This document shows, in pieces, positions 8,474 to 16,875 of a stretch of DNA of 64,000 nt (the stretch's first letter is position 1; every line of letters starts with the position of its first letter). The stretch comes from Myxococcota bacterium (GTDB taxonomy: Bacteria; Myxococcota; B64-G9). The DNA lies in contig JAKLGA010000001.1 of the NCBI GenBank assembly GCA_022710975.1, positions 62,001-126,000 on the forward strand, written 5' to 3'. Made by a program: the position numbers and the translations under genes. Below the pieces are notes generated by a model. The model saw only the letters and a list, made by a program, of their open reading frames with translations. It was not told the origin of the DNA and made no database searches.

Positions 8474-8506
8474 GGGCCGCACTTTTCACGAGGGAGGCGG
8501 AGCGCG

Positions 8507-9292
8507 ATGAGCGAGTTCCAGAACCTGCTGCTCGAGCGTCAGGGGGCGGTGGCCGTGCTGACCCTGAACCGGCCCAAGGTGCTGAACGCGTTGAACCGGC
8601 AGACCCTGGACGAGCTGGCGCGGGCGTTCGGCGAGCTGGGGGCGGACCAGGACGTCCGCGCGGTGATCTTCACCGGGGCGGGCGAGAAGGCCTTCATCGC
8701 CGGCGCGGACATCAACGAGCTGGCCACCTACGGGCCCGGCGACGGCGTGCAGTTCGCCCACAAGGGCCAGGCGGTGCTCGGGCTGATCGAGGGGCTCGGC
8801 AAGCCGGTCATCGCCGCCATCAACGGGTTCGCCCTGGGCGGGGGCTGCGAGATCGCCATGGCCTGCCACCTGCGCCTGGCGGCCGCGACGGCCAAGCTCG
8901 GCCAGCCGGAGATCAACCTGGGCATCATCCCGGGCTTCGGCGGCACCCAGCGCCTGGCGCGCCTGGTGGGCGAGGGCCGGGCCATGGAGCTCGTGCTGTG
9001 CGGGGACGCCATCTCGGCCGAGGAGGCCTGGCGCATCGGCCTGGTGAACAAGGTGGTGCCCGCGGCCGAGCTCCTGGCCGCGGCCCGCGCGCTGGCCGAG
9101 AAGCTGGCCGGCAAGAGCGCGCCGGTGGTGCGCTACTGCATGCAGGCGGTCCACCACGGGCTCGAGGGCAGCCTGGCCGAGGGCCTCAACCTGGAGGCCC
9201 ACCTGTTCGGCCTGTGCTGCGCCACCGAGGACAAGCGCGAGGGCACCCAGGCCTTCCTGGCCAAGCGGCCCGCCAAGTTCCAGCACCGCTGA
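8507..9292 (+). CDS. Enoyl-CoA hydratase/isomerase family protein (crotonase)
   Basis: 261 residues, the standard length. It shows the oxyanion-hole segment FIAGADINELA and the second one in FALGGGCEIAMA. Both catalytic glutamates are present, in GGGCEIA and in GQPEINLGIIPGFGGTQRL, which together predict true enoyl-CoA hydratase chemistry (water addition to trans-2-enoyl-CoA). GGAGGCGGA precedes ATG 8507. It stands alone between mtnA and a convergent protease, so the pathway (fatty acid, amino acid or butyryl-CoA related) cannot be assigned from context. Confidence 0.93.
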   Translation: MSEFQNLLLERQGAVAVLTLNRPKVLNALNRQTLDELARAFGELGADQDVRAVIFTGAGEKAFIAGADINELATYGPGDGVQFAHKGQAVLGLIEGLGKPVIAAINGFALGGGCEIAMACHLRLAAATAKLGQPEINLGIIPGFGGTQRLARLVGEGRAMELVLCGDAISAEEAWRIGLVNKVVPAAELLAAARALAEKLAGKSAPVVRYCMQAVHHGLEGSLAEGLNLEAHLFGLCCATEDKREGTQAFLAKRPAKFQHR

Positions 9293-9379
9293 GCCAGGCC
9301 CTCGGGCCCGGGTGTCCGGCGGCGCTTCCTTCGATGGCTCGTTCGGAGCGGGGGGCGGGGGGCAGGCGGGGCAGACGGC

Positions 9380-10519
9380 TCAGCGGCCGCCGCGCTTCAT
9401 GATCTCGCCGTCCAGGTCGTCGAAGGCCTCCTTGGCGCGCGCCCGGACCTTGTCCACCTCGGTGAACAGCTTGGTGAAGGTGTAGGGGCGCGGCGGCAGC
9501 CGGTACTGCTTGGCGAAGCGCTCGGGTTTCCGGCCCTTGACCGCGGTCGGGCGGTTGACCTGGGTCTCCTGGACCGGGGCGGGCGCCTCGACCTCCTCGC
9601 CCTCGTCGGCGCTGGCCGCGGCCGCGACCTCGCCCTCGCCCGCCTCCACGGTCAGCGAGCCCTGGCCAGCGGGATCGCGGTGCGTCTCGCCAGGGCCGGC
9701 CGCCGGGGGCGCCTCGCGGGCAGGCTCCGCCGCCGCCACGCGGGTGTCCGCGGCCGCTGGCTCGCGGCCGTAGGCCAGCGTGACCCGGTTCTTCTCCAGC
9801 CACTTCTTGGCCACGCTGGCCTTGAGGGCGAAGTTCACGCCGGTGATGGCGATGCCGCCCTGGCCCTGGCGGGCGATGGCGGTGTTCACCCCCACCTGGA
9901 AGCCGCGCACGTCGAACAGCGGGCCGCCCGAGTTGCCGCGGTTCAGGCTGGTCTCCATCTGGAACACGTCCTTGCCGGGCACGCCCTTGAAGTCGGCGAA
10001 CTCGGCGCCGATCACGCCGGTGGTGATGGTCCACAGGCCGCCCTGCTCGGGGTGGCCGATGGCGATGGTGTCGTCGCCGGGGCCGACCTCCTCGGGATCG
10101 CCGAGCGAGATGACCGGGGCGTCGCCGGGCGCGTCCTTCATGCGCAGCAGCGCGAGGTCCAGGGTCGGGTCGTGGGCCACCAGCTCCGCGGCGAAGTGCC
10201 GGGTGAGGTCGCGGTTCATGTCGCCGGTCACCCGCTCGGGCTTCATGAAGATGTGGATCACGGGGAAGGGCGCCTTGGCCGTGGCGTCGAAGACCACGTG
10301 GCTGTTGGTGATGACCAGGGCGTCCTTGCCCTCCCGGGCGACGATCGAGCCCGTACCGGCCGAGGCCGAGGAGGAGCCTTCCTGGGAGGCCACGATCAGC
10401 ACCACGCCGTTGGCCTTCGCCTTGTAGATCTCCCGGGGCGTCATGCGAGCCAGGGACGCGCTGGGCGCCAGGAAGGCGGCGATCGTCAGCAACCCGAGGA
10501 TTCGATTGACTTTCTGCAT
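9380..10519 (-). CDS. Secreted trypsin-like serine protease, HtrA-type catalytic domain without PDZ
   Basis: 379 residues with a signal peptide ending near PSASLA. The catalytic triad is visible: His in VITNSHVVF, Asp in PTLDLALLRM and Ser in LNRGNSGGPLFD. After the protease domain (about 30-245) comes an Ala/Glu/Pro-rich low-complexity linker. A short basic/helical C-terminus (AKQYRLPPRPYTFTKLF and onwards) follows, where DegP-type proteins would carry PDZ domains. It is a periplasmic or extracellular protease. The missing PDZ argues against DegP-like cage assembly. It is divergent from glmU across closely overlapping promoters and convergent with the crotonase gene. Confidence 0.88.
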   Translation of the reverse strand: MQKVNRILGLLTIAAFLAPSASLARMTPREIYKAKANGVVLIVASQEGSSSASAGTGSIVAREGKDALVITNSHVVFDATAKAPFPVIHIFMKPERVTGDMNRDLTRHFAAELVAHDPTLDLALLRMKDAPGDAPVISLGDPEEVGPGDDTIAIGHPEQGGLWTITTGVIGAEFADFKGVPGKDVFQMETSLNRGNSGGPLFDVRGFQVGVNTAIARQGQGGIAITGVNFALKASVAKKWLEKNRVTLAYGREPAAADTRVAAAEPAREAPPAAGPGETHRDPAGQGSLTVEAGEGEVAAAASADEGEEVEAPAPVQETQVNRPTAVKGRKPERFAKQYRLPPRPYTFTKLFTEVDKVRARAKEAFDDLDGEIMKRGGR

Positions 10520-10554
10520 GGGCTTCCTCCCTGCGCAGGTGACGCTACCTGAAC

Positions 10555-10583
10555 TTGGACGGGCATTATACCACCTTTATTCT
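10555..10583 (+). promoter_or_regulatory. Candidate glmU promoter
   Basis: TTGGAC (10555-10560), a 17-bp spacer, then TATTCT (10578-10583), 90 bp before the glmU start. It overlaps the divergent protease promoter. Confidence 0.5.
10565..10573 (-). promoter_or_regulatory. Extended -10 promoter of the protease gene
   Basis: On the minus strand TGG followed directly by a perfect TATAAT (10570-10565) forms an extended -10 element. There is no good -35, as expected for that class. It lies 46 bp before the protease ATG at 10519. Confidence 0.6.
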
Positions 10584-10672
10584 CCCTCACCAGGGGGGCG
10601 GGGAGCTCCCCGGGAGGTTGCGGGGCCGGGGGGCCTGCCGTACACTCCCCCCGAATTCGCCTGGAGGTTCCG

Positions 10673-12055
10673 ATGAAGGCGGCCTGTGTCATCCTGGCGG
10701 CCGGCCAGGGCAAGCGGATGCGCTCGCAGCGGGTCAAGGTGCTGCACCCGGTCTGCGGGCGCCCGATGATCGACTACCCGGTGTCCCTGGCGCTCGCGCG
10801 CCGCTACGCGCCCGTGGTGGTGGTGGTGGGCCGCCAGGCCGCCGAGGTGCAGGCCCACCTGGGCGAGCGCTTCGGCAGGCGGGTGCGCTTCGCCCTGCAG
10901 GATCCGCCGCGCGGCACGGGCCACGCGGTGCTGTGCGCGACCGAGGCCCTGGCCGGCGTCCGCGGCAAGCTCGTCATCCTGTCGGGCGACGTGCCGTTGC
11001 TGACCGGGGCGGAGCTCGGGGCCCTGGAGCGGGCCGGCCGCCGCGCGGCGGTGGCCTTCCTGACCTGCCGGCTCGACGACCCGCGCGGCTACGGCCGGGT
11101 GGTGCGCGACCGGCGCGGGGCCGTCGAGCGCATCGTGGAGCAGGCCGACGCCAGCCCGGCCGAGCGCCGCCTGGACGAGATCAACACCGGCATCTACCTG
11201 GTGGACGCGGCCTTCGCCCTCCGGGCGCTCCGGCGGGTGCGGCGCGCGAACGCCCAGGGCGAGTACTACCTGACCGATCTCGTCCGCGCGGCCCGCCGCG
11301 CCGGGCTGGCGGTGGCGGGGGTCGAGCTGGGCGGTGGGGCGGCCGCGGCCGTGCTCGGGGTGAACGATCGGGCCGAGCTCTCCCGGGCCGGGCGCGATCT
11401 CAACCGCCGGCTGCTGGCTGCGTTGATGGCCCGCGGGGTGAGCGTGGTGGATCCGGACACCACCTGGGTCGAGGCGGGCGTGCGGGTGGGCCAGGACAGC
11501 GTGCTGCTGCCCGGCTGCACGCTGAGCGGGGACACGCGCGTGGGCAGGGGCTGCCGGCTCGGCCCGGGCGCGGTGCTCCACGACGCGCGCCTGGCCGACG
11601 GCGTCGAGGTGCGCGCCTACTCGGTGCTCGAGGGCTGCCGGATAGGCCGGCGGGCCCAGGTCGGACCCTTCGCCCGGCTGCGGCCCGGCAGCGTGCTCGA
11701 GGCGGAGGTGCGGGTGGGCAACTTCGTCGAGGTGAAGAAGTCGCGCCTGGGGCGCGGCACCAAGGCCAGCCACCTGAGCTACCTGGGCGACGCCACCATC
11801 GGCCGGGAGGTCAACGTGGGCGCCGGCACCATCACCTGCAACTACGACGGAGAGCGCAAGCTGCCGACCGAGATCGGGGACGGGGCCTTCATCGGCTCGG
11901 ACACCCAGCTCGTGGCGCCGGTCCGGGTGGGCACGGGGGCGTACGTGGGGGCGGGCACGACCGTGACCATCGACGTGCCGGACGAGGCCCTGGCCATCTC
12001 GCGGGTCAGGCAGCGCAACATCCCCGGCTACGCCCTGCGGCGCCCCGGCCGCTGA
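10673..12055 (+). CDS. glmU: Bifunctional GlmU: GlcNAc-1-P uridyltransferase / GlcN-1-P acetyltransferase
   Basis: 460 residues. The N-terminal nucleotidyltransferase has LAAGQGKRM (8-16), followed by DPPRGTGHAVLC and LSGDVPLL. The C-terminal half is a left-handed beta-helix of hexapeptide repeats with the GNFVEVKKSRLG and NYDGERKLPTEIGDGAFIGSD segments of the acetyltransferase site. GGAGG lies 7-8 nt before ATG 10673. It makes UDP-GlcNAc for peptidoglycan, LPS and exopolysaccharide. It is followed 18 bp later by a DNA methyltransferase gene, an unusual operon partner. Confidence 0.96.
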   Translation: MKAACVILAAGQGKRMRSQRVKVLHPVCGRPMIDYPVSLALARRYAPVVVVVGRQAAEVQAHLGERFGRRVRFALQDPPRGTGHAVLCATEALAGVRGKLVILSGDVPLLTGAELGALERAGRRAAVAFLTCRLDDPRGYGRVVRDRRGAVERIVEQADASPAERRLDEINTGIYLVDAAFALRALRRVRRANAQGEYYLTDLVRAARRAGLAVAGVELGGGAAAAVLGVNDRAELSRAGRDLNRRLLAALMARGVSVVDPDTTWVEAGVRVGQDSVLLPGCTLSGDTRVGRGCRLGPGAVLHDARLADGVEVRAYSVLEGCRIGRRAQVGPFARLRPGSVLEAEVRVGNFVEVKKSRLGRGTKASHLSYLGDATIGREVNVGAGTITCNYDGERKLPTEIGDGAFIGSDTQLVAPVRVGTGAYVGAGTTVTIDVPDEALAISRVRQRNIPGYALRRPGR

Positions 12056-12073
12056 CCTCCGGGGAGGGGCCGC

Positions 12074-12916
12074 TTGGGCACCATCGCGCTCGGCGACAAC
12101 ATGCAGGTGCTGCCGGGCCTGCGCTCGCGCTCGGTGGACCTCATCACCATCGACCCGCCCTTCAACACCGGGCACGCCCAGGCCCGCACGCGCCTGCGCA
12201 CGGTGCGCGACCCGCAGGGCGATCGGGTGGGGTTCGGCGGCCGCCGCTACCGCACCGAGCGCCTGGGCCGCATGGCCTTCGCGGACGACTTCGACGATCT
12301 GCCGCGCTTCCTCGAGCCGCGCCTGCGCGAGGCGCACCGGCTGCTCGCGCCCCACGGCAGCCTGTTCGTCCACCTGGACGCGCGCGAGGTGCACTACGTC
12401 AAGGTGCTGCTGGACGGCATCTTCGGCCGGGACTGCTTCCAGAACGAGATCATCTGGGCCTACGACTACGGCGCCCGCAGCCGCAGCCGCTGGCCGGCCA
12501 AGCACGACAACATCCTGTGGTACTCCCGCCACCCCACGCGCTTCACCTTCCGCTACGCGGACATCGATCGCATCCCCTACCTGGCCCCGGGGCTGGTCGG
12601 GGAGGAGAAGGCCCGGCGGGGCAAGACCCCGACCGACGTGTGGTGGCAGACCATCGTGCCCACCCGCGGCCGGGAGCGCACCGGCTACCCCACCCAGAAG
12701 CCGCTGGCCATCCTGCGGCGCATCGTGCGGGTGCACTCCAACCCGGGCGAGCTGGTGCTGGACTTCTTCGCCGGCAGCGGCACGGCCGGAGAGGCCGCGG
12801 CCCGGGAGGGGCGCGACTTCTACCTGATCGACAGCCAGCCGGAGGCCGTCCAGGTGATGGCCCGCAGGCTCCGCTTCGCGGAGCCGGTGTGCGTCGGCTT
12901 CCGCCCGGGGCGCTGA
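12074..12916 (+). CDS. Orphan DNA methyltransferase (DPPF-type amino-methylase)
   Basis: 280 residues from a TTG start with GGGGAGGGG just upstream. The product opens TIALGDNMQVL, typical for this family. The catalytic motif IV DPPF is at residues 27-30. The SAM-binding motif I VLDFFAGSGT lies near residue 230, with GYPTQKPLAIL before it. This IV-then-I order is the beta-class arrangement of adenine-N6 or cytosine-N4 methylases. No restriction endonuclease is nearby, so it is probably a solitary, regulatory-type enzyme. Its recognition sequence is unknown. It is transcriptionally coupled to glmU. Confidence 0.9.
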   Translation: MGTIALGDNMQVLPGLRSRSVDLITIDPPFNTGHAQARTRLRTVRDPQGDRVGFGGRRYRTERLGRMAFADDFDDLPRFLEPRLREAHRLLAPHGSLFVHLDAREVHYVKVLLDGIFGRDCFQNEIIWAYDYGARSRSRWPAKHDNILWYSRHPTRFTFRYADIDRIPYLAPGLVGEEKARRGKTPTDVWWQTIVPTRGRERTGYPTQKPLAILRRIVRVHSNPGELVLDFFAGSGTAGEAAAREGRDFYLIDSQPEAVQVMARRLRFAEPVCVGFRPGR

Positions 12917-12935
12917 GGCGCGGGGCTCCCCCCGG

Positions 12936-12954
12936 CGCCGGGCCGCGCCCGGCG
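12936..12954. terminator. GC-rich hairpin between convergent genes
   Basis: An 8-bp stem CGCCGGGC / GCCCGGCG with a 3-nt loop sits in the 48-bp gap between the convergent methyltransferase and secreted-protein genes. There is no U-tract on either side, so termination activity is only possible. Confidence 0.3.
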
Positions 12955-12964
12955 GGCGGTGCGG

Positions 12965-14257
12965 TCAGGGCAACTCGAGCACGTACAGCCCCTGCTCGGT
13001 GCCGAAGCCGTACTCGTCCGCGGGCGGCACCACCGCGAAGCGGCGGTCGAGGGTGAGGCAGGTCCGCTCGGCGTCCAGGGCCGGCGTGCCCGGCAGCAGC
13101 TTGGAGACCTGCAGGCTGGCCTTCAGCTTGAGGCTGGCGAGGTCCCGCAGCTCCAGGGCCCTGCCGCGCGGGAAGAGGATGAGCTGCTTGCCGTCGCGGC
13201 TGAGCGCGGCTTGGTGGACCCGGGAGGGCGCGCCGACCTCGCGCACCTGGGCGCGCTTCTCGAGGTCGTAGAGCGTGAGCTTGCGATCCTGGCTCGAGGC
13301 CACCACCAGGCTGCGGTTGGCCGCGTCCATGACCAGCCCGTAGGGCGTGTGGCGCACCGGCAGGCGCAGGTGGCTCTTGCCGGCGATGCTCACCACGTAG
13401 AGGGAGGGCGGCGGCTCGTACACCACGCCGTCCTCCTCGCTGTACTCGGCCAGCACCAGGTGGGCGCCGTCCGGGCTGAAGGCCCAGCGGTAGCTCGAGT
13501 AGACGTTCTTGTTGTTGCTGACCGGCGTGTCGAAGGTGTAGCGCCAGTCCACCTGCAGGCTGTCGAGATCCAGGCGCGAGAGCTCCAGCCGGCCGGCGGC
13601 CCGCCCGGGCTGCTCCTCCGAGGGCAGCGCCTGCATGGACGCGAAGTACTGGTAGCGGCCGGTGGGGTCCGGCCCCAGCTCGACGAAGAACTTGAGGTAG
13701 CGCTCCGCCTTGGTGCCCGCGTCCTCGCGCAGCAGCACCTCCCGGCCCAGGCGGTCCTCGGCCGGATCCCAGGCCAGGTACAGCCAGCGGTTGCGCCAGG
13801 AGTCGTCCGCGCGATCCCAGGCGGTGTTGTCCACCAGCACCCCCGCGCGCTTGCGCCCAGGGTCGTAGGCCAGGAGCTTCACCCGGAAGGTCGGGAAGGA
13901 CTGGCCGTGCTTGTTCTGCCAGGTGGCCTGCCCGTCGAGCAGCGCGGCGGCGCGCTCACCGTAGAGCGCCTGCAGCCCCACGCGGAGCCTGGCCGTCTCC
14001 AGCGTGGAAAGATCGAGGATCGTCGGCAGCAAGGCGTCCAGGGTGAAGCTGGGCTCCGCGCCCGTCTCGCGCTCCTCGCGCACCTGGACGTAGCGGTCCG
14101 GGTTCAGCAGGCGGAAGTTGCGGTCGGTGGTCACCTCGAGCCGCTTGACCAGTCGGGGCGGGCCCGCCGCGGGCGGCGCGGCCACGGGCGGCGCCGCTCC
14201 GGCCGGAGCCGCCAGGGACAGCATCGCCACCAGGCAGGACAGGGCGCGTGCGTGCAT
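12965..14257 (-). CDS. Secreted beta-propeller-like protein of unknown function
   Basis: 430 residues from ATG 14257, preceded by GGAGGACC. The N-terminal signal peptide ends at AGAAP and is followed by an Ala/Pro-rich linker. The first half of the mature protein has no recognised domain. The second half (about 230-430) reads like WD40/TolB-type blades, for example SYRWAFSPDGAHLVLAEYS, PYGLVMDAANRSLVVASS and VHQAALSRDGKQLILFPRG. This suggests a periplasmic or surface beta-propeller that binds a partner rather than a known enzyme. It is convergent with the methyltransferase gene and 47 bp from the CDF exporter gene end. Confidence 0.7.
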   Translation of the reverse strand: MHARALSCLVAMLSLAAPAGAAPPVAAPPAAGPPRLVKRLEVTTDRNFRLLNPDRYVQVREERETGAEPSFTLDALLPTILDLSTLETARLRVGLQALYGERAAALLDGQATWQNKHGQSFPTFRVKLLAYDPGRKRAGVLVDNTAWDRADDSWRNRWLYLAWDPAEDRLGREVLLREDAGTKAERYLKFFVELGPDPTGRYQYFASMQALPSEEQPGRAAGRLELSRLDLDSLQVDWRYTFDTPVSNNKNVYSSYRWAFSPDGAHLVLAEYSEEDGVVYEPPPSLYVVSIAGKSHLRLPVRHTPYGLVMDAANRSLVVASSQDRKLTLYDLEKRAQVREVGAPSRVHQAALSRDGKQLILFPRGRALELRDLASLKLKASLQVSKLLPGTPALDAERTCLTLDRRFAVVPPADEYGFGTEQGLYVLELP

Positions 14258-14304
14258 GCAGGGTCCTCCTCTCGCGGCCATCCTAGCAGAGTCCGGCCCC
14301 GGGC

Positions 14305-15261
14305 TCAGTCATCCGGCGCGGCGACCTCCGGGTTGCTCATGGCGCAGGCCGCGCCGGCCGAGCCGGGGGCGCACCACTCGAAGGTGGCGTGGTGGATGCC
14401 GAGCTCGTCCCGCAGGCGCGCCTTGAGCGTCTGGGAGGCCGCGTCCAGCTCGGGCAGCGCGGTGCGGTCCGTGACCAGCACCGCGGTCAACACGACCTGG
14501 CCGGCGTCGATCTGCCACAGGTGCAGGTCGGCCACGCTGCACACGGGCGGGCTCTGGGTGAGGAGCGCGCGCAGGCGCTCGAGGTCGAGGTGGCCCGGGG
14601 TGCCCTGCAGCAGCACCCGGATCGTGTCCCGCAGCAGCGGCCAGGTGGACACGATCAGCAGCAGGCCGATGCCCGCGGAGATCAGCGGATCGATGGGCGC
14701 CCAGCCCGTGGCGAGCAGCACCAGCGCGGCCGCGATGACCCCCATGGAGCCCAGCGCATCGGCGAACAGGTGCAGCATGGCCCCGCGGACGTTGAGGCTC
14801 CGGTCCGCCGAGCGGTGCAGGTACCAGGCCGACACCAGGTTCACCCCCAGGCCCGCCACCCCGGCCGCCAGCACGGGCCAGCCCGGCACGGGCGGCGGGG
14901 CCAGCATGCGCTGGTAGGCCTCCGCCAGGACCAGCGCCGCGATGATCAGCAGGCTGAGCGCGTTGCCGAGCGCTCCCAGCACGGGCACCCGCCGGAGCCC
15001 GAAGGTGAAGCCAGGCCCGGGCACGGCGCGGGCCAGGCGCTGGGCGACCAGCGCCAGCGCCAGCGCGGCCACGTCGCTCGTCATGTGGCCCGCGTCGGAC
15101 AGCAGGGCCAGCGAGTTGGCCAGCAACCCGACCACGAGCTCGACCACCAGGAAGCTCGCGTTGAGCAGGAGCGCCACCCACAGGGCCCGCTCCGCGGTCG
15201 GCCGACCGGGGGCGGGCTCATGTCCGGGTGCGTGGGCGTGCCCGTGGTGCTCGTGGACCAT
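14305..15261 (-). CDS. Cation diffusion facilitator (Zn/Co/Mn efflux)
   Basis: 318 residues with a His-rich N-terminus (MVHEHHGHAHAPGH) and six predicted membrane helices. The metal-site motifs are HMTSD in helix 2 (SDAGHMTSD) and HLFAD in helix 5. A cytosolic C-terminal domain (about 230-318) contains DLHLWQID. These are signatures of the CzcD/ZitB subfamily of H+-coupled metal exporters. ATG 15261 is preferred. The best -10 hexamer ends only 7-8 nt upstream, so the mRNA may be leaderless. It is divergent from mntP across a 97-bp gap, a paired metal-efflux module. Confidence 0.9.
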   Translation of the reverse strand: MVHEHHGHAHAPGHEPAPGRPTAERALWVALLLNASFLVVELVVGLLANSLALLSDAGHMTSDVAALALALVAQRLARAVPGPGFTFGLRRVPVLGALGNALSLLIIAALVLAEAYQRMLAPPPVPGWPVLAAGVAGLGVNLVSAWYLHRSADRSLNVRGAMLHLFADALGSMGVIAAALVLLATGWAPIDPLISAGIGLLLIVSTWPLLRDTIRVLLQGTPGHLDLERLRALLTQSPPVCSVADLHLWQIDAGQVVLTAVLVTDRTALPELDAASQTLKARLRDELGIHHATFEWCAPGSAGAACAMSNPEVAAPDD

Positions 15262-15268
15262 CCCGGCC

Positions 15269-15296
15269 AGTGTAACCTCGGGCCCGGCCCAGTCAA
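15269..15296 (-). promoter_or_regulatory. Promoter of the CDF gene, predicted leaderless
   Basis: On the minus strand TTGACT (15296-15291), a 16-bp spacer, then TACACT (15274-15269). Transcription would be expected to start at about 15262, the first base of the ATG or one before it. Confidence 0.6.
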
Positions 15297-15310
15297 CCCG
15301 GACCGGGCCC

Positions 15311-15339
15311 TTGCGGTCTCGGGGCGGCCCGGGTAGGTT
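15311..15339 (+). promoter_or_regulatory. Candidate mntP promoter
   Basis: TTGCGG (15311-15316), a 17-bp spacer and TAGGTT (15334-15339) lie 20 bp before the mntP start. The -10 hexamer is the same as that of the rplU promoter. Confidence 0.5.
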
Positions 15340-15358
15340 GCCAGGCGGAGGTGCCTGG

Positions 15359-15919
15359 ATGGGCGTCGTGGAGGTGCTCCTGCTGGCGCTCGCCCTGGCG
15401 CTCGACGCGCTCACCGTGGGCGCGGCCGTGGGTCTCAGGGCCTGCAACCCGCGCCAGGTCTTCCGCCTGTCCTTCCACTTCGGCGTGTTCCAGGCGCTCA
15501 TGCCCGTCCTGGGCGCGCTGCTCGGCCGGGCCGTGGTCGGCTGGATCGCGGGTTTCACCCACTGGGTGGCCTTCGGGCTGCTGCTGGCGGTCGGCGGCAA
15601 GATGATCTGGGGCGCCCTGCGGAAGCGAGACGAGTGCGCCGAGGTGTGCGCGCCGGGCGATCCGACCAGGGGCTGGAGCCTGGTCATGCTGTCGCTGGCC
15701 ACCTCCATCGACGCGCTCGGGGCGGGGGTGGGCATGGGCGTGCTGATGGGATGGCTCGAGCTGGCCTGGGCCGTGGCGGTCATCGGCGTGGTGGCGGGCC
15801 TGGCCACCTGGCTGGGCATGCGGGCCGGAGGCGCCCTGGTCTGCCGCCTGGGCCGCAAGGCCGAGGCCCTGGCCGGCCTGGTGCTGGTGGGCCTGGGCGT
15901 CCGCATGCTGCTCGGCTAG
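15359..15919 (+). CDS. mntP: Putative manganese efflux pump MntP
   Basis: 186 residues, six short membrane helices, the usual family length. It carries the paired DUF204 half-repeats. The first has ALALALDALTVGAAVG and the second ATSIDALGAGVGMG, each with the intramembrane aspartate needed for Mn(II) transport. Between them is a cysteine-containing cytosolic loop (KRDECAEVCAPGD) that is not typical. GCGGAGG lies 7 nt before ATG 15359. It exports excess Mn(II). No room exists for a yybP-ykoY riboswitch in the 97-bp divergent region. A radical SAM gene follows 24 bp later. Confidence 0.92.
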   Translation: MGVVEVLLLALALALDALTVGAAVGLRACNPRQVFRLSFHFGVFQALMPVLGALLGRAVVGWIAGFTHWVAFGLLLAVGGKMIWGALRKRDECAEVCAPGDPTRGWSLVMLSLATSIDALGAGVGMGVLMGWLELAWAVAVIGVVAGLATWLGMRAGGALVCRLGRKAEALAGLVLVGLGVRMLLG

Positions 15920-15943
15920 CCTGGGCAGGGAGGCGAGGCAGGC

Positions 15944-16873
15944 ATGGCGCGTGAGCTCGTCTACGGCCCGGTGCCCTCGCGGCGCTACGGCCTGTCGCTG
16001 GGCGTGGACCTGCTGCCGCGCAAGATCTGCAGCTACGATTGCGTGTACTGCCAGGTGGGTCCCACCCAGGAGCTGTGCGTGGAGCGTCGCGACTTCGTGC
16101 CGCCCGAGGCGGTCGAGCAGGCGGTGGCGCACGCGCTCGAGCGCGGGCCGCGGCCCGAGGTGCTCACCCTGGCCGGCTCGGGCGAGCCCAGCCTGGTCCT
16201 GTCCCTGGGGCGGCTGATCGAACGGCTGAAGCGCCTGAGCGGCGTGCCGGTGCTGCTGCTGACCAACGGCTCGCTGCTGTGGCGAGAGGACGTGGCCGCG
16301 GACGCCAGCCGCGCGGACATCCTGGCCCCCTCGCTGGACGCCCCGGACGAGGCCACCTTCGCGGCCATCAACCGGCCCCACCCGGGAGTCGACTTCGGGC
16401 GCATGCTGGCGGGGCTGCGCCAGGCCTGCGCCCGCCACCCGGGCACGGTGCGCCTGGAGGTGATGCTGGCCGCGGGCTGGAACGACGACGAGGAGCGGCT
16501 GGAGGCATTCGGCCGCGTCCTGCGGGGCATCCGCGCCGAGGTGGTGGACATCAACACGCCGGTCCGGCCGGCGCCCGGACGGAGCATCCAGGCCTGCAGC
16601 CCAGAGCGGCTGGAGTGCGCCCGGGCGCGCTTCGGCCCGGGGGCCCTGCTGGTGGGAGGCTTCCGCGGAGGTGCGGCCACGCCGGTCGCCCTGGCTGACG
16701 CCGAGCGCGTGGTGCTGGAGCTGCTGGCGCGGCGGCCCTGCACCCAGGCCGATCTGCGGGTCTGCCTGGGCCTGGGGGACGAGGTGCTGGCGGACATCCT
16801 GCGCCGGGCGCGCGAGGCCGGTCGGGTGCGCGCGGAGGCGCGTCCCTCGGGGCTGTACTTCTTCGCGGGCTGA
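15944..16873 (+). CDS. Radical SAM protein
   Basis: 309 residues. The N-terminal VYGPVPSRRYGLSLGVDLLP is followed by the cluster motif CSYDCVYCQ (Cys29, Cys33, Cys36), so a [4Fe-4S]/SAM radical enzyme is certain. LAGSGEPSL is the SAM-binding GGE-like motif. After the TIM-barrel part (to about residue 230) a small winged-helix-like C-terminal domain is suggested by AERVVLELLARRPCTQADLRVCLGLG. This architecture belongs to the uncharacterised VPSRRYGxSLG group, whose substrate is not known. It is probably co-transcribed with mntP. Confidence 0.85.
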   Translation: MARELVYGPVPSRRYGLSLGVDLLPRKICSYDCVYCQVGPTQELCVERRDFVPPEAVEQAVAHALERGPRPEVLTLAGSGEPSLVLSLGRLIERLKRLSGVPVLLLTNGSLLWREDVAADASRADILAPSLDAPDEATFAAINRPHPGVDFGRMLAGLRQACARHPGTVRLEVMLAAGWNDDEERLEAFGRVLRGIRAEVVDINTPVRPAPGRSIQACSPERLECARARFGPGALLVGGFRGGAATPVALADAERVVLELLARRPCTQADLRVCLGLGDEVLADILRRAREAGRVRAEARPSGLYFFAG

Positions 16874-16875
16874 GC

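Noticed and set aside
15262-15358. yybP-ykoY manganese riboswitch before mntP
   Set aside because: After the predicted mntP promoter fewer than 20 nt remain before the start codon, too short for the aptamer.
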